Shown: positions 16,999 to 25,584 of the stretch, one piece after another
How positions within the stretch are numbered: position 1 is the stretch's first letter
How the letters are laid out: every line of letters begins with the position of its first letter
Origin: Syntrophomonas zehnderi OL-4
GTDB taxonomy: Bacteria > Bacillota > Syntrophomonadia > Syntrophomonadales > Syntrophomonadaceae
Direction: 5' to 3'
Assembly (NCBI RefSeq): GCF_000983115.1
Contig: NZ_CGIH01000047.1
Coordinates: 1-57,626, forward strand
Length of the DNA stretch: 57,626 nucleotides
Notes under the pieces: model-generated
What the model saw: the letters and a program-made list of their open reading frames with translations, nothing else
What the model was told of the DNA's origin: nothing
Database searches by the model: none
Position numbers and translations under genes: made by a program

Positions 16999-18141
16999 GT
17001 GGATTTTAAACTAGGTGAAGAACATGAAATGTTAAGACAGTCAGTCAGGGATTTTGCCGAAGGAGAATTGGCTCCTGGGGTAGCTGACCGGGATGAAAAT
17101 GAATACTTTGACCGCAGTGTATTCGATAAAATGGGAGAATTAGGGCTGACCGGCATTCCCTTTGAAGAAAAATACGGTGGTGCGGGAATGGATTACTTGG
17201 CCTATGCTATAGCAGTAGAAGAACTGGGGAGAGTTGATCCCTCTGCCGCAGATACCCTTTCCGCCCATGTGAGTCTGGGCGCTTGGCCTATCTTGGCCTT
17301 TGGCACCGAAGAACAAAAGTCAAAATACCTGATCCCCCTGGCAGAGGGAACTAAATTAGGTGCTTTTGGCCTCACTGAAGCGGGAGCAGGTTCGGACGCT
17401 ATTGCCATGACCTGTAAGGCGGATTTGGATGGAGAAAGCTATGTCTTGAACGGAAGGAAGATATTTATTACTAATGCAGGTGCAGCTGATACCTATGTAG
17501 TATTTGCCCGCACAGGCCCCAAAGAATTGAGGAGCAAAGCATTCAGTGCATTTATCGTGGAAAAAGGCACCCCTGGCTTTTCTTTTGGAAAATTTGAAAA
17601 GAAAATGGGGTTAAGGGGCACTCAGAATTGTGATTTGGTTTTTGAAGATTGCCGCATACCTAAAGAAAACCTGTTGGGGAAAGAAGGAGAAGGCTTTAAG
17701 ATTTCCATGCAGACTTTGGATGGAGGAAGAATAGGAATTGCTGCTCAATCGGTAGGTATCGCCCAGGGTGCATTTGAACTTGCCCGGGACTATGCCAAAC
17801 AGAGAGTGCAGTTTGGTAAACCTATTTCTGCTTTGCAGGCTATTCAATTCAAATTAGCCGATATGGCATTAGAAATCAAAGCCTCAAGACTTTTGACCTA
17901 TAATGCCGCCTGGAAAAAGAGTCAAAATATGGACTTTGGAATAGACGCTGCCATGGCAAAGCTGAAAGCATCTGAAACGGCTAATAAGGTAGCTAATCAG
18001 GCAGTACAAATTCATGGAGGCTATGGATATACACGGGAGTACCCCGTAGAGAGAATCATGAGGGATGCTAAGATAACGGAGATTTATGAGGGAACAAGCG
18101 AAATTCAGAGGGTCGTCATCAGTAACAGTATTTTACGTTAA
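16999..18141 (+). CDS. Acyl-CoA dehydrogenase, short-chain type
   Basis: 380 residues from the GTG at 16999, which follows AAAGGAGG and gives the normal start [20 protein letters not shown]. The FAD/acyl-binding segments [19 protein letters not shown] (about 117-135) and [18 protein letters not shown] are present. So are the flavin-binding [19 protein letters not shown] and the catalytic-base loop YEGTSEIQR near the C-terminus. It most resembles butyryl-CoA dehydrogenase, oxidising or forming butyryl-CoA with an electron-transfer flavoprotein. Its own sigma54 promoter and the following maoC gene suggest induction by a short-chain acid. Confidence 0.9.
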   Translation: MDFKLGEEHEMLRQSVRDFAEGELAPGVADRDENEYFDRSVFDKMGELGLTGIPFEEKYGGAGMDYLAYAIAVEELGRVDPSAADTLSAHVSLGAWPILAFGTEEQKSKYLIPLAEGTKLGAFGLTEAGAGSDAIAMTCKADLDGESYVLNGRKIFITNAGAADTYVVFARTGPKELRSKAFSAFIVEKGTPGFSFGKFEKKMGLRGTQNCDLVFEDCRIPKENLLGKEGEGFKISMQTLDGGRIGIAAQSVGIAQGAFELARDYAKQRVQFGKPISALQAIQFKLADMALEIKASRLLTYNAAWKKSQNMDFGIDAAMAKLKASETANKVANQAVQIHGGYGYTREYPVERIMRDAKITEIYEGTSEIQRVVISNSILR

Positions 18142-18177
18142 CTTTTTAGGTAACCATCATACTAGGAGGCGCAATTT

Positions 18178-18600
18178 ATGAATTATCAGGACAAAATAAA
18201 AACCTGGGAGATGCTAAAGCTGGGTGATGCCGAAACAATGACCAAGACCATGACGGAATCGGATATTATGCTTTGGGTAGGCATTACCGGAGATATGAAT
18301 CCGGTTCACATCGATCGTGTTTATAGTGAAAATACCCGTTTTAAGGATGTAGTGGTGCCCGGTCTATGTGTGGCCGGCTTGATTTCGGCGGCTGTAACTA
18401 AGGTTACTTTTGGTAATGTTTATGCCATGCAGAATTTAAAATTTGTTAAGCCGGTTTACATTGGCGATACCATTACCGCTACCGCTGTAATAAAAGAAAA
18501 ATTGGAAGACAAACGTATGGTTCAGATTGAAACTACCTGTGTTAACCAGAATAATGAAGTTGTTATTGTTGGTGAAGCCAGGGAATATATATTGGCTTAA
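18178..18600 (+). CDS. MaoC-family (R)-specific enoyl-CoA hydratase
   Basis: 140-residue single hot-dog domain. The hydratase motif GITGDMNPVHID carries the Asp and His that activate water in PhaJ-type (R)-enoyl-CoA hydratases. The VVVPGLCVAGLISAAV helix follows. AGGAGG site; 36 bp after the acyl-CoA dehydrogenase and closed by a terminator. It would hydrate crotonyl-CoA to (R)-3-hydroxybutyryl-CoA, a step normally linked to polyhydroxybutyrate or to a 3-hydroxyacid route. The stereochemistry is inferred from the family. Confidence 0.85.
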   Translation: MNYQDKIKTWEMLKLGDAETMTKTMTESDIMLWVGITGDMNPVHIDRVYSENTRFKDVVVPGLCVAGLISAAVTKVTFGNVYAMQNLKFVKPVYIGDTITATAVIKEKLEDKRMVQIETTCVNQNNEVVIVGEAREYILA

Positions 18601-18640
18601 GCGTAAGACCGGTCTTGGATTTTTAACAGTAATTTCAGCA

Positions 18641-18672
18641 GGGGAAAGAGGTATTATCTCTTTCCCCTAAAA
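18641..18672 (+). terminator. Terminator after maoC
   Basis: Perfect 10-bp stem GGGGAAAGAG (18641-18650) with CTCTTTCCCC (18658-18667). An outer ACAGTA/TACTGT pairing extends it. Confidence 0.7.
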
Positions 18673-18841
18673 ATACTGTCATACTAATAGAATTAAGTCT
18701 TAGTACTAATACAGGAGTTTTTTGCTTGAAAACCAATAGTATTTTGACGCTATCAAGCAAAATAAGTAAGTCGTGAGCCCTTGGTTTGTATGGTAAAATA
18801 AAATTAATGCAATATTCGCAATAATTCTAAACTATACAGGA

Positions 18842-21313
18842 GTGAGAAAAATGCTCGTAGCTGAAGTCATGACTTCCAACCCAGTAGTTTTAAATCCCAC
18901 TCATACCTTAAAGGATGTTGCCCGCCTTTTCCTTGAACACCATATTGACGGTGCTCCGGTAGTAGATGATACCAATAAGTTGGTTGGTATTATAACTAAA
19001 ACCCACTTTTATAAAGCTATAGAAAACAATTTGGATTCTCAGGTATTAGTCGAATCAATCATGACTAAAAATGTTACTACTATAAATAAAGACAATGATG
19101 CTGAACGTTTTTATGGTAATGATTTTAGAAGACTGCCGGTAGTTGACGGTGATAAGGTAGTTGGAATGATAACTAAATCTGATATTGCGGCTGCCTATCT
19201 CGATCAGATTAAGGATGTTTCTACGGAGTTAAATACCGTTTTAGATTCGGTGTACAATGGTATCTTGAGTATAGATGAAAGTTATCATATAAGAACTTTT
19301 AACCGGGCAGCCGAGAAGATTTTTGGTATTCCTAAAGAATTTGCCCTAGGTAGACCATATGATGAGATTTTCCCTCACGGGCCTTTAGCGGAAGTTATTC
19401 ATTCCGGTTCAACGGAGACTAACCAGAAATTTGAATATCTGGATAAGGTTTTGATTGCTAACCGTACGCCGATACTGGTAGATGGAAAAGTAACCGGAGC
19501 TGTAGCTGTGGTGCAAGATATATCTGATTTGGAAAGTATTACGAATGAGCTGCATAATGCCACGCAGTCAAAAGAAGGGATGGAAGCAATTATTGCGGCC
19601 TCCTTAGACAGTATATTTGTAACTGATGCTAATGCGAAAGTAGTAAGTGTTAACCAAGCTTATACCCTTATGACGGGAATTAAGGCAGAAGATATATTGG
19701 GTAAAAGCATGTATGAATTGATAGAAAAGGGCTATTACAATAGAGCTGCCGCTATAATGGTATTAGAAGAAAAACGTTCGGTTGCGTATACGGAAAGGAC
19801 TTCTACCGGAAAAACAGCCTTATTCATAGGAACTCCGATTTTTGACCAACAAGGAGAAATAGTAAATGCCTTGGTTAATATTCATGATATAACCGAATTG
19901 GAAACGGTCTCAACCGAATTACAATACACAAGACAGCTAAAGGAAGAACTTGATGCAGTTATAGAAGCATCCTTTGACGGGATTTTTATTACAGATAATA
20001 AGGCTAATATTTTAAGGGTAAATGAAGCATATCTTAGAATTACAGGATTTACTTTAGAGGAACTCGAAGGCCAAAATATGTATGACCTTATAGATAAGGG
20101 TTATTATGATCAAGCTGCTTCGGTGGCCGTTATCGAAAATAAAGAACCAGTTACCTTAACCCAAAAGGTGAAGGAAACCGGAAAAACTATATTGGCTACC
20201 GGAAATCCAATTTATGATGAAGAAGGGAACATAGTCAGGGTATTAGTCAATTGCCGTGATTTAACGGAATTAAATAAACTAAAACTTGAAATAGAACAAG
20301 CCCAAAGCCTTAACCGTCATTATCAAGAGGAACTAAAAAGAGTGCTTCAGGACGGTTCGCCAACTTATATAGCTAGATCTAGGAAATCTAAAGAGTTGAT
20401 GGAAATGGTAAGAAGGTTAGGACAAGTTGACTCAACCGTATTAATTCAAGGGGAGTCTGGGGTTGGTAAAGAGATTGTGGCCCAAGAGCTTCAAAAATAC
20501 AGCCTGCGCAGTGAGGGGCCGTACATTAAGATTAACTGTGCAGCTTTACCCGAATCACTCTTAGAATCCGAACTTTTCGGTTATGAGCCGGGGGCTTTTA
20601 CCGGAACTTCTAAAAAAGGAAAAGTAGGTATTTTCGAACTGGCTAATAAAGGTACTTTATTTTTAGATGAGATTGGTGAATTCCCTCTAAAACTTCAGGG
20701 TAAACTTTTGCGTGTTTTGCAGGAAGGTGAAATTACCAGAATCGGAGGAAGTTACCCAATAAAAATTGATGTGCGGATAATCGCTGCAACTAACCGGAAC
20801 TTGTATGAAATGGTAGAAAAAAATGCGTTTAGAGACGATTTATATTATAGATTAAATGTAGTGCCCCTGCAGGTTCCTCCCCTAAGGGAGCGGAAGGAAG
20901 AAATCCCCGAATTAATAAATTACTTTGTAGATCTGTTTAACAAAAAATATAATTTGGACAAATCATTAGACCATAATCTAATAAAGCATATGATGGAATA
21001 TAGTTGGCCTGGTAATGTCAGGGAATTAAAAAACCATATTGAGAGAGCCTTAGTTACCTCCAGTGAATCTATAATAAGTGAAATGGAGATACCCGGACTA
21101 TTAATAACTGAAGAGAATATAGAAAAACCAGGCTTGGATACCAATTTTCATATTACTTTAAAAGAGGCTGTAGAAGCTTACGAGAAAGAGTTGCTAGTGA
21201 AATATATAGCTCGTTATAAGTCTACTCGAAAAACTGCGGCTGCCTTAGGAGTAAGCCAAACCACGATTTGGCGTAAAGCCCTCCAGTATGAAATAGACCT
21301 GCAAAAAGAATAA
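18842..21313 (+). CDS. CBS-PAS-PAS-PAS sigma54-dependent activator
   Basis: 823 residues and a clear paralogue of the activator at 14611. Order: CBS pair (1-120), three PAS domains (about 130-240, 250-360 and 372-480), AAA+ domain, Fis-type helix-turn-helix (about 793-812, [20 protein letters not shown]). Walker A GESGVGKE is at 537-544. The sigma54 loop reads GAFTGT at 584-589, again off the GAFTGA consensus, and Walker B is [11 protein letters not shown]. The extra PAS looks like a tandem duplication (IEASFDGIFITDNKANILRVN resembles the second PAS). Lying directly before the sigma54-driven cyclase operon, it is the likely regulator of that operon. Confidence 0.92.
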   Translation: MRKMLVAEVMTSNPVVLNPTHTLKDVARLFLEHHIDGAPVVDDTNKLVGIITKTHFYKAIENNLDSQVLVESIMTKNVTTINKDNDAERFYGNDFRRLPVVDGDKVVGMITKSDIAAAYLDQIKDVSTELNTVLDSVYNGILSIDESYHIRTFNRAAEKIFGIPKEFALGRPYDEIFPHGPLAEVIHSGSTETNQKFEYLDKVLIANRTPILVDGKVTGAVAVVQDISDLESITNELHNATQSKEGMEAIIAASLDSIFVTDANAKVVSVNQAYTLMTGIKAEDILGKSMYELIEKGYYNRAAAIMVLEEKRSVAYTERTSTGKTALFIGTPIFDQQGEIVNALVNIHDITELETVSTELQYTRQLKEELDAVIEASFDGIFITDNKANILRVNEAYLRITGFTLEELEGQNMYDLIDKGYYDQAASVAVIENKEPVTLTQKVKETGKTILATGNPIYDEEGNIVRVLVNCRDLTELNKLKLEIEQAQSLNRHYQEELKRVLQDGSPTYIARSRKSKELMEMVRRLGQVDSTVLIQGESGVGKEIVAQELQKYSLRSEGPYIKINCAALPESLLESELFGYEPGAFTGTSKKGKVGIFELANKGTLFLDEIGEFPLKLQGKLLRVLQEGEITRIGGSYPIKIDVRIIAATNRNLYEMVEKNAFRDDLYYRLNVVPLQVPPLRERKEEIPELINYFVDLFNKKYNLDKSLDHNLIKHMMEYSWPGNVRELKNHIERALVTSSESIISEMEIPGLLITEENIEKPGLDTNFHITLKEAVEAYEKELLVKYIARYKSTRKTAAALGVSQTTIWRKALQYEIDLQKE

Positions 21314-21328
21314 TAGCGTCACCAAAAA

Positions 21329-21362
21329 GAAGCGCCCGTCACCAAAAGGTGTCGGGCGCTTC
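21329..21362 (+). terminator. Hairpin after the second activator
   Basis: 10-bp perfect stem GAAGCGCCCG (21329-21338) with CGGGCGCTTC (21353-21362), extended inward by TCACC/GGTG. There is no strong T-run, but the stability suggests termination. Confidence 0.65.
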
Positions 21363-21462
21363 TGCCTTGATTTCGTGAATTTTTTCCTAAACTCTGATAA
21401 TGCGTAACAAATATGCGTCGCTGGTCTGCGTGTCTTTGAAAGTATAAATGAGAATTCCCCCA

Positions 21463-21510
21463 AGAAATCAATAGTTTCTCCTAGCCTTAATAATTGGCAT
21501 GGTTATTGCT
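21463..21510 (+). promoter_or_regulatory. Sigma54 promoter of the cyclase operon with adjacent dyad
   Basis: TTGGCATGGTTATTGCT at 21494-21510 has GG at 21496-21497 and GC at 21508-21509, 10 bp apart. Just upstream, at 21463-21479, lies the dyad AGAAATCAATAGTTTCT. It differs from the TGAA-type sites and sits unusually close to -24, so it could be a separate operator. Leader to the start codon is about 79 nt. Confidence 0.7.
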
Positions 21511-21599
21511 ACTTATATTATACAAAGTAGTCCCCATATTAAAATGAAAGGAGAGAACATACCTAATACTTTAATTATTTTTTTGGGAGGAATTTTCAA

Positions 21600-22358
21600 A
21601 TGTCGAACAACAATTTGCCAACTAGTGTTATTGAAATGTTTGGGAAAAAGTTAAATTTTTTAGATTTGGGTAAGGATGTTGGCCCTGATGTACCTGTCTA
21701 TCCCGGTCATATGAAAACTTCATTCTGGTGGCATAAGACCCATGAAGAAACTAAATTTAGCTTAGGCGAATCTAGTAATTACCCCTATGGTTTTGGAGTA
21801 AAGGGTATAGTTACTTGTGACCATACTTCTACACATGTTGATGCAGTTTACCATTTTGATCCCAGCAAATCGCATCTATCCGTAGATAAAATTACTTTAC
21901 CGGAATTAATAACCCCGTCCGCATGGATTGACTTATCTTTTGTAACCGGACGTACTCATATAACTTTAGATGCAGTAAAAAAAGGGTTAGATGCGGCTGA
22001 AGTAACATTAAAACCAGGTATGAGCTTACTCTACTGGACTGGAATTGAACCATATGGGGAAACCGATGCCCAGTATTATTTAAGCCAATATCCCGGATTA
22101 AATAAAGAAGCAACTACCTGGCTTTTAGATCAAGGGCTAGTAAATATTGGCACTGACGCAGCTAGCTTAGATACCCCTGCAGACATTGATTACCCTAACC
22201 ATACTGTTCATGCGGAAAGAGAAATAATTCATACGGAAAGCTTAGTGAATATTACTAAGATACCTAAAAAGAAAGATTTCTACTTTGCATTATTCCCGCT
22301 TAAATTTGTAGGATTAACCGGCAGTCCCGTTAGAGCATTTGCTATCTGGGAAGACTAG
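21600..22358 (+). CDS. Cyclase-family metal hydrolase (kynurenine formamidase-like)
   Basis: 252 residues. The metal-binding motif reads H75-T-S-T-H79-V-D81-A-V-Y-H85-F, the HxGTHxDxPxH signature of the cyclase family with G and P replaced. Other family features are the early LGKDVGPDVPVYPGH and the late NIGTDAASLDTP segment. Members hydrolyse formyl-kynurenine, isatin, cyclic amides or related ring C-N/C-O bonds using Zn or Mn. GGGAGG site. It is the first gene of a three-gene operon (11 bp to the SDR gene). The substrate is not known; a lactone or cyclic amide is a guess. Confidence 0.75.
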   Translation: MSNNNLPTSVIEMFGKKLNFLDLGKDVGPDVPVYPGHMKTSFWWHKTHEETKFSLGESSNYPYGFGVKGIVTCDHTSTHVDAVYHFDPSKSHLSVDKITLPELITPSAWIDLSFVTGRTHITLDAVKKGLDAAEVTLKPGMSLLYWTGIEPYGETDAQYYLSQYPGLNKEATTWLLDQGLVNIGTDAASLDTPADIDYPNHTVHAEREIIHTESLVNITKIPKKKDFYFALFPLKFVGLTGSPVRAFAIWED

Positions 22359-22369
22359 GAGGAATGAAA

Positions 22370-23134
22370 ATGTCTGACCTTAAGGTGGATTTGACCGGGA
22401 AGGTAGCAGTTGTAACTGGTGGCGGCAATGGTATAGGCCGGGCCTGTGGTATTGCCTTTGCCCAATCTGGTGCAGCGGTTGCCCTTGCTGATTTATCCGA
22501 AGAAGCTTTAACTTCAGCTAAACAAGAGATTGAAGCTTTAGGTGGTCAATGCATAACTTATGTTTGTGATGTAACTAATAAAAAGCAGATTGATGACATG
22601 ATGGATCACATTTATGATACCCAAGGGCATATTGACATCCTGCTTAACTCAGCCGGAATAAATATTCAACAGGTAGCCCATGAGGTTACGGAAGAAGCAT
22701 GGGACAAGATTATGAATGTCAATGTTAAAGGGACCTTTTTTTGTTGTCAGGCAGCCGGCAAAAAAATGATGGAGCAGAGATATGGCAAAATAATCAACGT
22801 TGGCTCAGCCATGTCGGTAGTGGGATACGTAAAAAGGGCAGCTTATTGTGCCAGTAAAGGAGCCGTTGCCCAATTTTCCAAAGTATTAGCCGGAGAATGG
22901 GCACCGTATAACATTACGGTTAATACCGTGGCCCCTACTTTTATAAATACACCTTTTACAGAGCCTATGTTTAAAGACGCCGAATTTAAGGCTGATGTTG
23001 AAAGCCGAATTTTGCTAAATCGTATCGGTGAGGTACGTGATGTTACTGGTACGGTGTTATATTTAGCTTCCAGTGCCGCTGATTTTGTAACAGGCTCGAT
23101 GGTTATGGTTGACGGGGGCTGGACGGCCTGGTAA
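22370..23134 (+). CDS. Short-chain dehydrogenase/reductase
   Basis: 254 residues from the ATG at 22370; the ATG at 22364 lies too close to the AGGAGG site. The cofactor motif TGGGNGIG is at about 18-25, NSAGINIQ is the NNAG-type motif, and the catalytic triad is S146, Y159 and K163 (YCASK). The C-terminal half (VNTVAPTFINTPFTEPMF, then MVMVDGGWTAW) is typical of classical NAD(P)(H)-dependent SDRs such as gluconate or 3-oxoacyl reductases. It probably oxidises a hydroxyl group on the product of the neighbouring hydrolase. The substrate is unproven. Confidence 0.85.
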   Translation: MSDLKVDLTGKVAVVTGGGNGIGRACGIAFAQSGAAVALADLSEEALTSAKQEIEALGGQCITYVCDVTNKKQIDDMMDHIYDTQGHIDILLNSAGINIQQVAHEVTEEAWDKIMNVNVKGTFFCCQAAGKKMMEQRYGKIINVGSAMSVVGYVKRAAYCASKGAVAQFSKVLAGEWAPYNITVNTVAPTFINTPFTEPMFKDAEFKADVESRILLNRIGEVRDVTGTVLYLASSAADFVTGSMVMVDGGWTAW

Positions 23135-23209
23135 TAATGTTCAACCCAGTAATAATCAAATCAAGACAAAAAGCTTCGGATGCTATTGAACGTAGTAAGG
23201 AGGAATAAA

Positions 23210-24628
23210 ATGGCAAGGCATACATCGAAACTGATTACTACACTTGACGAATCCCAGCTGACCGGGAATCATATTAGGGTTATTAGTGCCGCTGTCTTAG
23301 GAGACATGTTGGAATTTTTTGATTTGGCCCTTATCAGCTTTGTTATTGCATTTATCGCTGTTCCTTGGGGACTTACTTATACCGCGTCTGCCAGTATTTT
23401 GCTCGCTGCGGGGTTTGGATCCATTATCGGTGCGATAATGTTCGGCAATATAGCTGACAGAGTAGGACGACGACCAATTTTTATGTTTACCATCATATTT
23501 AGCGGGGTAATGACGGGACTCATGTTCTTTACCCCGGAAGGTAATTGGATATATCTGGTGGTACTTCGCTTCTTCGTTGGTCTGGCTTTGGGCGGGTTAT
23601 ATTGTGTTGATATGCCCTTGGTTCAGGAATTCGCACCGGCCAATTACCGTGGCCGGGTAGGTGGGATAGTAACCGCTTTTATTCCGATTGGGACCTTGCT
23701 GGCCAGCACCAGTGCCGCCTATTTAAGGCCGTTTATAGGCTGGAGAGGTCTTTTTCTAGTGGGATTGATTCCGGCCCTTCTGGCTCTGCTAATTCGAGTT
23801 TGGGTACCAGAGTCCCCCCGTTGGCTTATCCGTAACAAGAAATATGATGAAGCTGCTGCAGCTGTGGATTGGGTTACTAAAGAACACCATGACTTCCGCG
23901 ATGTCAGAGAAGTGGGCGAAGAATGGATTGACGATCTGCCTGCCCAGCCTCAGGTTAAGTTCAGCGAACTGTTCAAGTATCCCCGTAGTGTTATCATTAG
24001 CTGGGGAACCAATATTTGTCAACAGACGGGCTACTCTTTGTTTACCATGTGGGGACCAGCTTTGTTAGCCATGGTTATCGGCAGGACTCCTGCAGAAGCA
24101 GCCAAACTATTTATCGTTGTTACTTTAGGTGGTTTTATTGGCAGATGGTTCTGGTCTTTCATGTCTGACCACATTGGTCGCCGTGTTAGTGGAATGATCC
24201 TGGGGGTTGGCGCAGCGGTGATGTTGTTATTTGCCATATTTAATACCGGAAACTACATCGGTGGGGTCTCCGTATTTTGGCTATGTATGATCGGTATTTA
24301 CTTCTTTGCTGATGGCGGCTATGCTTTGGTAGGACCTTATAGTTCCGAAGTTTGGCCTTCCAATTTAAGGGCAACCGGCATGGGTTCTGCATATGGCATG
24401 GGTGGTATCGGTAAACTGGTTGGACCGGTTATAGTAGCTTTATTTGCCGGTTCATCCAACCTGGTTAGCCCTAAAGCTACCATTGAAGCTATTACCCCGG
24501 TTTACCTGTTCCTGGCAGTATTATTTTTAATCCAGGCAATACTTTTCTTCTTTGCTCTTGAAACTAAAGGCAAAAGCATGGAAGAAATTGACGCTGAATT
24601 GGAAGCAGCTAGAATGGCAAAAGCTTAA
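23210..24628 (+). CDS. MFS transporter, organic acid type
   Basis: 472 residues, about 12 membrane segments, start at the ATG 23210 with AAGGAGG upstream. The first cytoplasmic loop carries GNIADRVGRRPIF, the classic MFS motif. The segment LGDMLEFFDLALISFVIAFI resembles aromatic-acid:H+ and metabolite:H+ symporters. A second GRWFWSFMSDHIGRRVSG loop marks the C-terminal half. As the last gene of the sigma54 operon it probably imports the substrate of the cyclase/SDR pair. Direction of transport is inferred. Confidence 0.85.
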   Translation: MARHTSKLITTLDESQLTGNHIRVISAAVLGDMLEFFDLALISFVIAFIAVPWGLTYTASASILLAAGFGSIIGAIMFGNIADRVGRRPIFMFTIIFSGVMTGLMFFTPEGNWIYLVVLRFFVGLALGGLYCVDMPLVQEFAPANYRGRVGGIVTAFIPIGTLLASTSAAYLRPFIGWRGLFLVGLIPALLALLIRVWVPESPRWLIRNKKYDEAAAAVDWVTKEHHDFRDVREVGEEWIDDLPAQPQVKFSELFKYPRSVIISWGTNICQQTGYSLFTMWGPALLAMVIGRTPAEAAKLFIVVTLGGFIGRWFWSFMSDHIGRRVSGMILGVGAAVMLLFAIFNTGNYIGGVSVFWLCMIGIYFFADGGYALVGPYSSEVWPSNLRATGMGSAYGMGGIGKLVGPVIVALFAGSSNLVSPKATIEAITPVYLFLAVLFLIQAILFFFALETKGKSMEEIDAELEAARMAKA

Positions 24629-24698
24629 TTATTGGAGTTTTAAAAAGTGCATATCTATTAAACGTCTAAGACGGGCATTATGTCTGAGACTGTCAATG

Positions 24699-24735
24699 AA
24701 CCCCTGCTACATTATTTATATAGCAGGGGTTTAAT
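24699..24735 (+). terminator. Terminator of the cyclase-SDR-MFS operon
   Basis: Perfect 11-bp stem AACCCCTGCTA (24699-24709) with TAGCAGGGGTT (24721-24731), then TAATATTA. Confidence 0.75.
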
Positions 24736-24744
24736 ATTAAAGAT

Positions 24745-24790
24745 CAGCCAAGGGGACAGTACGAGACCACTGAAAAAGTATCCTTGGCTG
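24745..24790. repeat. Solo IS-end relic inside a perfect inverted repeat
   Basis: The core 24752-24780 is the reverse complement of the IS end at 281-311 with about four mismatches. It is bounded by perfect 9-bp inverted arms CAGCCAAGG (24745-24753) and CCTTGGCTG (24782-24790). No transposase remains beside it. Confidence 0.6.
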
Positions 24791-24801
24791 GTGAACGAAA
24801 A

Positions 24802-24833
24802 ACGGCATAGCCGTAACATTACAACTATGCCGT
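24802..24833 (-). terminator. Terminator of rpsT
   Basis: On the minus strand, stem ACGGCATAG with CTATGCCGT is followed by TTTTTCG. It lies about 50 bp past the rpsT stop. The A/T tails on both sides allow bidirectional use. Confidence 0.7.
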
Positions 24834-24880
24834 ATTTTTAATTAAATTTCTTTTGGCCGCTTTAAAAGATAGGTGTTTTA

Positions 24881-25156
24881 CTATTCAGCTATTGTGTTCA
24901 TAGCGTTAAGTTTTTTGGCTAAAGCGGATTTTTTGCGGGCAGCGGTGTTTTTATGGAGTACACCTTTAGATACGCTTTTATCAATCAGGGAGGTTACTTT
25001 AATCAAGTTTTCCCTGGCTGCTTCAACATTATCAGCGGATAAAGAAGCCTCATAAGCTTTGACGGAAGTTTTTAATTTGCTCTTGTAGGCTTTGTTTCTG
25101 AGACGATTATCCTCTGCTATACGGGCTCTTTTTGCGGGAGTTTTACTTTTTGCCAC
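24881..25156 (-). CDS. rpsT: Ribosomal protein S20
   Basis: 91 residues from the GTG at 25156, which has AAGGAGGTG upstream. The frame continues upstream, but that part shows no homology. The sequence (AKSKTPAKRARIAEDNRLRN, then the VSKGVLHKNTAARKKSALAKKL helix) is the three-helix S20 fold that binds 16S rRNA. It is transcribed alone from a good SigA-type promoter. Confidence 0.95.
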   Translation of the reverse strand: MAKSKTPAKRARIAEDNRLRNKAYKSKLKTSVKAYEASLSADNVEAARENLIKVTSLIDKSVSKGVLHKNTAARKKSALAKKLNAMNTIAE

Positions 25157-25193
25157 CGTTTCACCTCCTTGGATATGTAAAGCTAACAGAAAT

Positions 25194-25222
25194 ACTATAG
25201 CATTATGTATTTTAAAATGCAA
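25194..25222 (-). promoter_or_regulatory. SigA-type promoter of rpsT
   Basis: On the minus strand, TTGCAT (25217-25222), a 17-bp spacer and TATAGT (25194-25199). The leader is about 30 nt. Confidence 0.65.
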
Positions 25223-25495
25223 TATCAGACTTGATAAAGTCATTTCTACTAAAAGGCACCTCAAGAGACAAAGTAAATGCGACTCAGCCAAGAGCACCCT
25301 ATGGGGGACTCCTGACGTTGTCGCTACCGTCATTTTAAAATAGCAATTAAATTGATTCAGTGTTATTTATAGTATTTAGTGCCTTCCCGTTTTTCAAAAA
25401 ACTTTCGGTTAAAGCCCGAGTTATATAGGTCTATTTAAATTTAAAGCAGCACAACCGCATACCCGCTTTAAGTTCTAAGCCCTCCCGGTATGCCA

Positions 25496-25523
25496 TAAGA
25501 TAAATCAGAAGCAGACATACACT
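25496..25523 (+). promoter_or_regulatory. Possible SigE promoter of spoIIP
   Basis: CATACACT at 25516-25523 matches the SigE -10 consensus CATACAnT. A CATAAGAT about 14 bp upstream is a fair -35. In Bacillus, spoIIP is a SigE gene. The rest of the 25223-25495 stretch holds nothing I can identify. Confidence 0.45.
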
Positions 25524-25584
25524 TTTTTTGATGCGCCAGATCTTTGGTACGGGTTAGGGGATAATTGCGGGTGAGGTGAGCAGG

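Noticed and set aside
24881-25333. 150-residue version of the rpsT reading frame
   Set aside because: S20 begins at the GTG 25156 with a perfect ribosome site. The extra 59 codons overlap the promoter.
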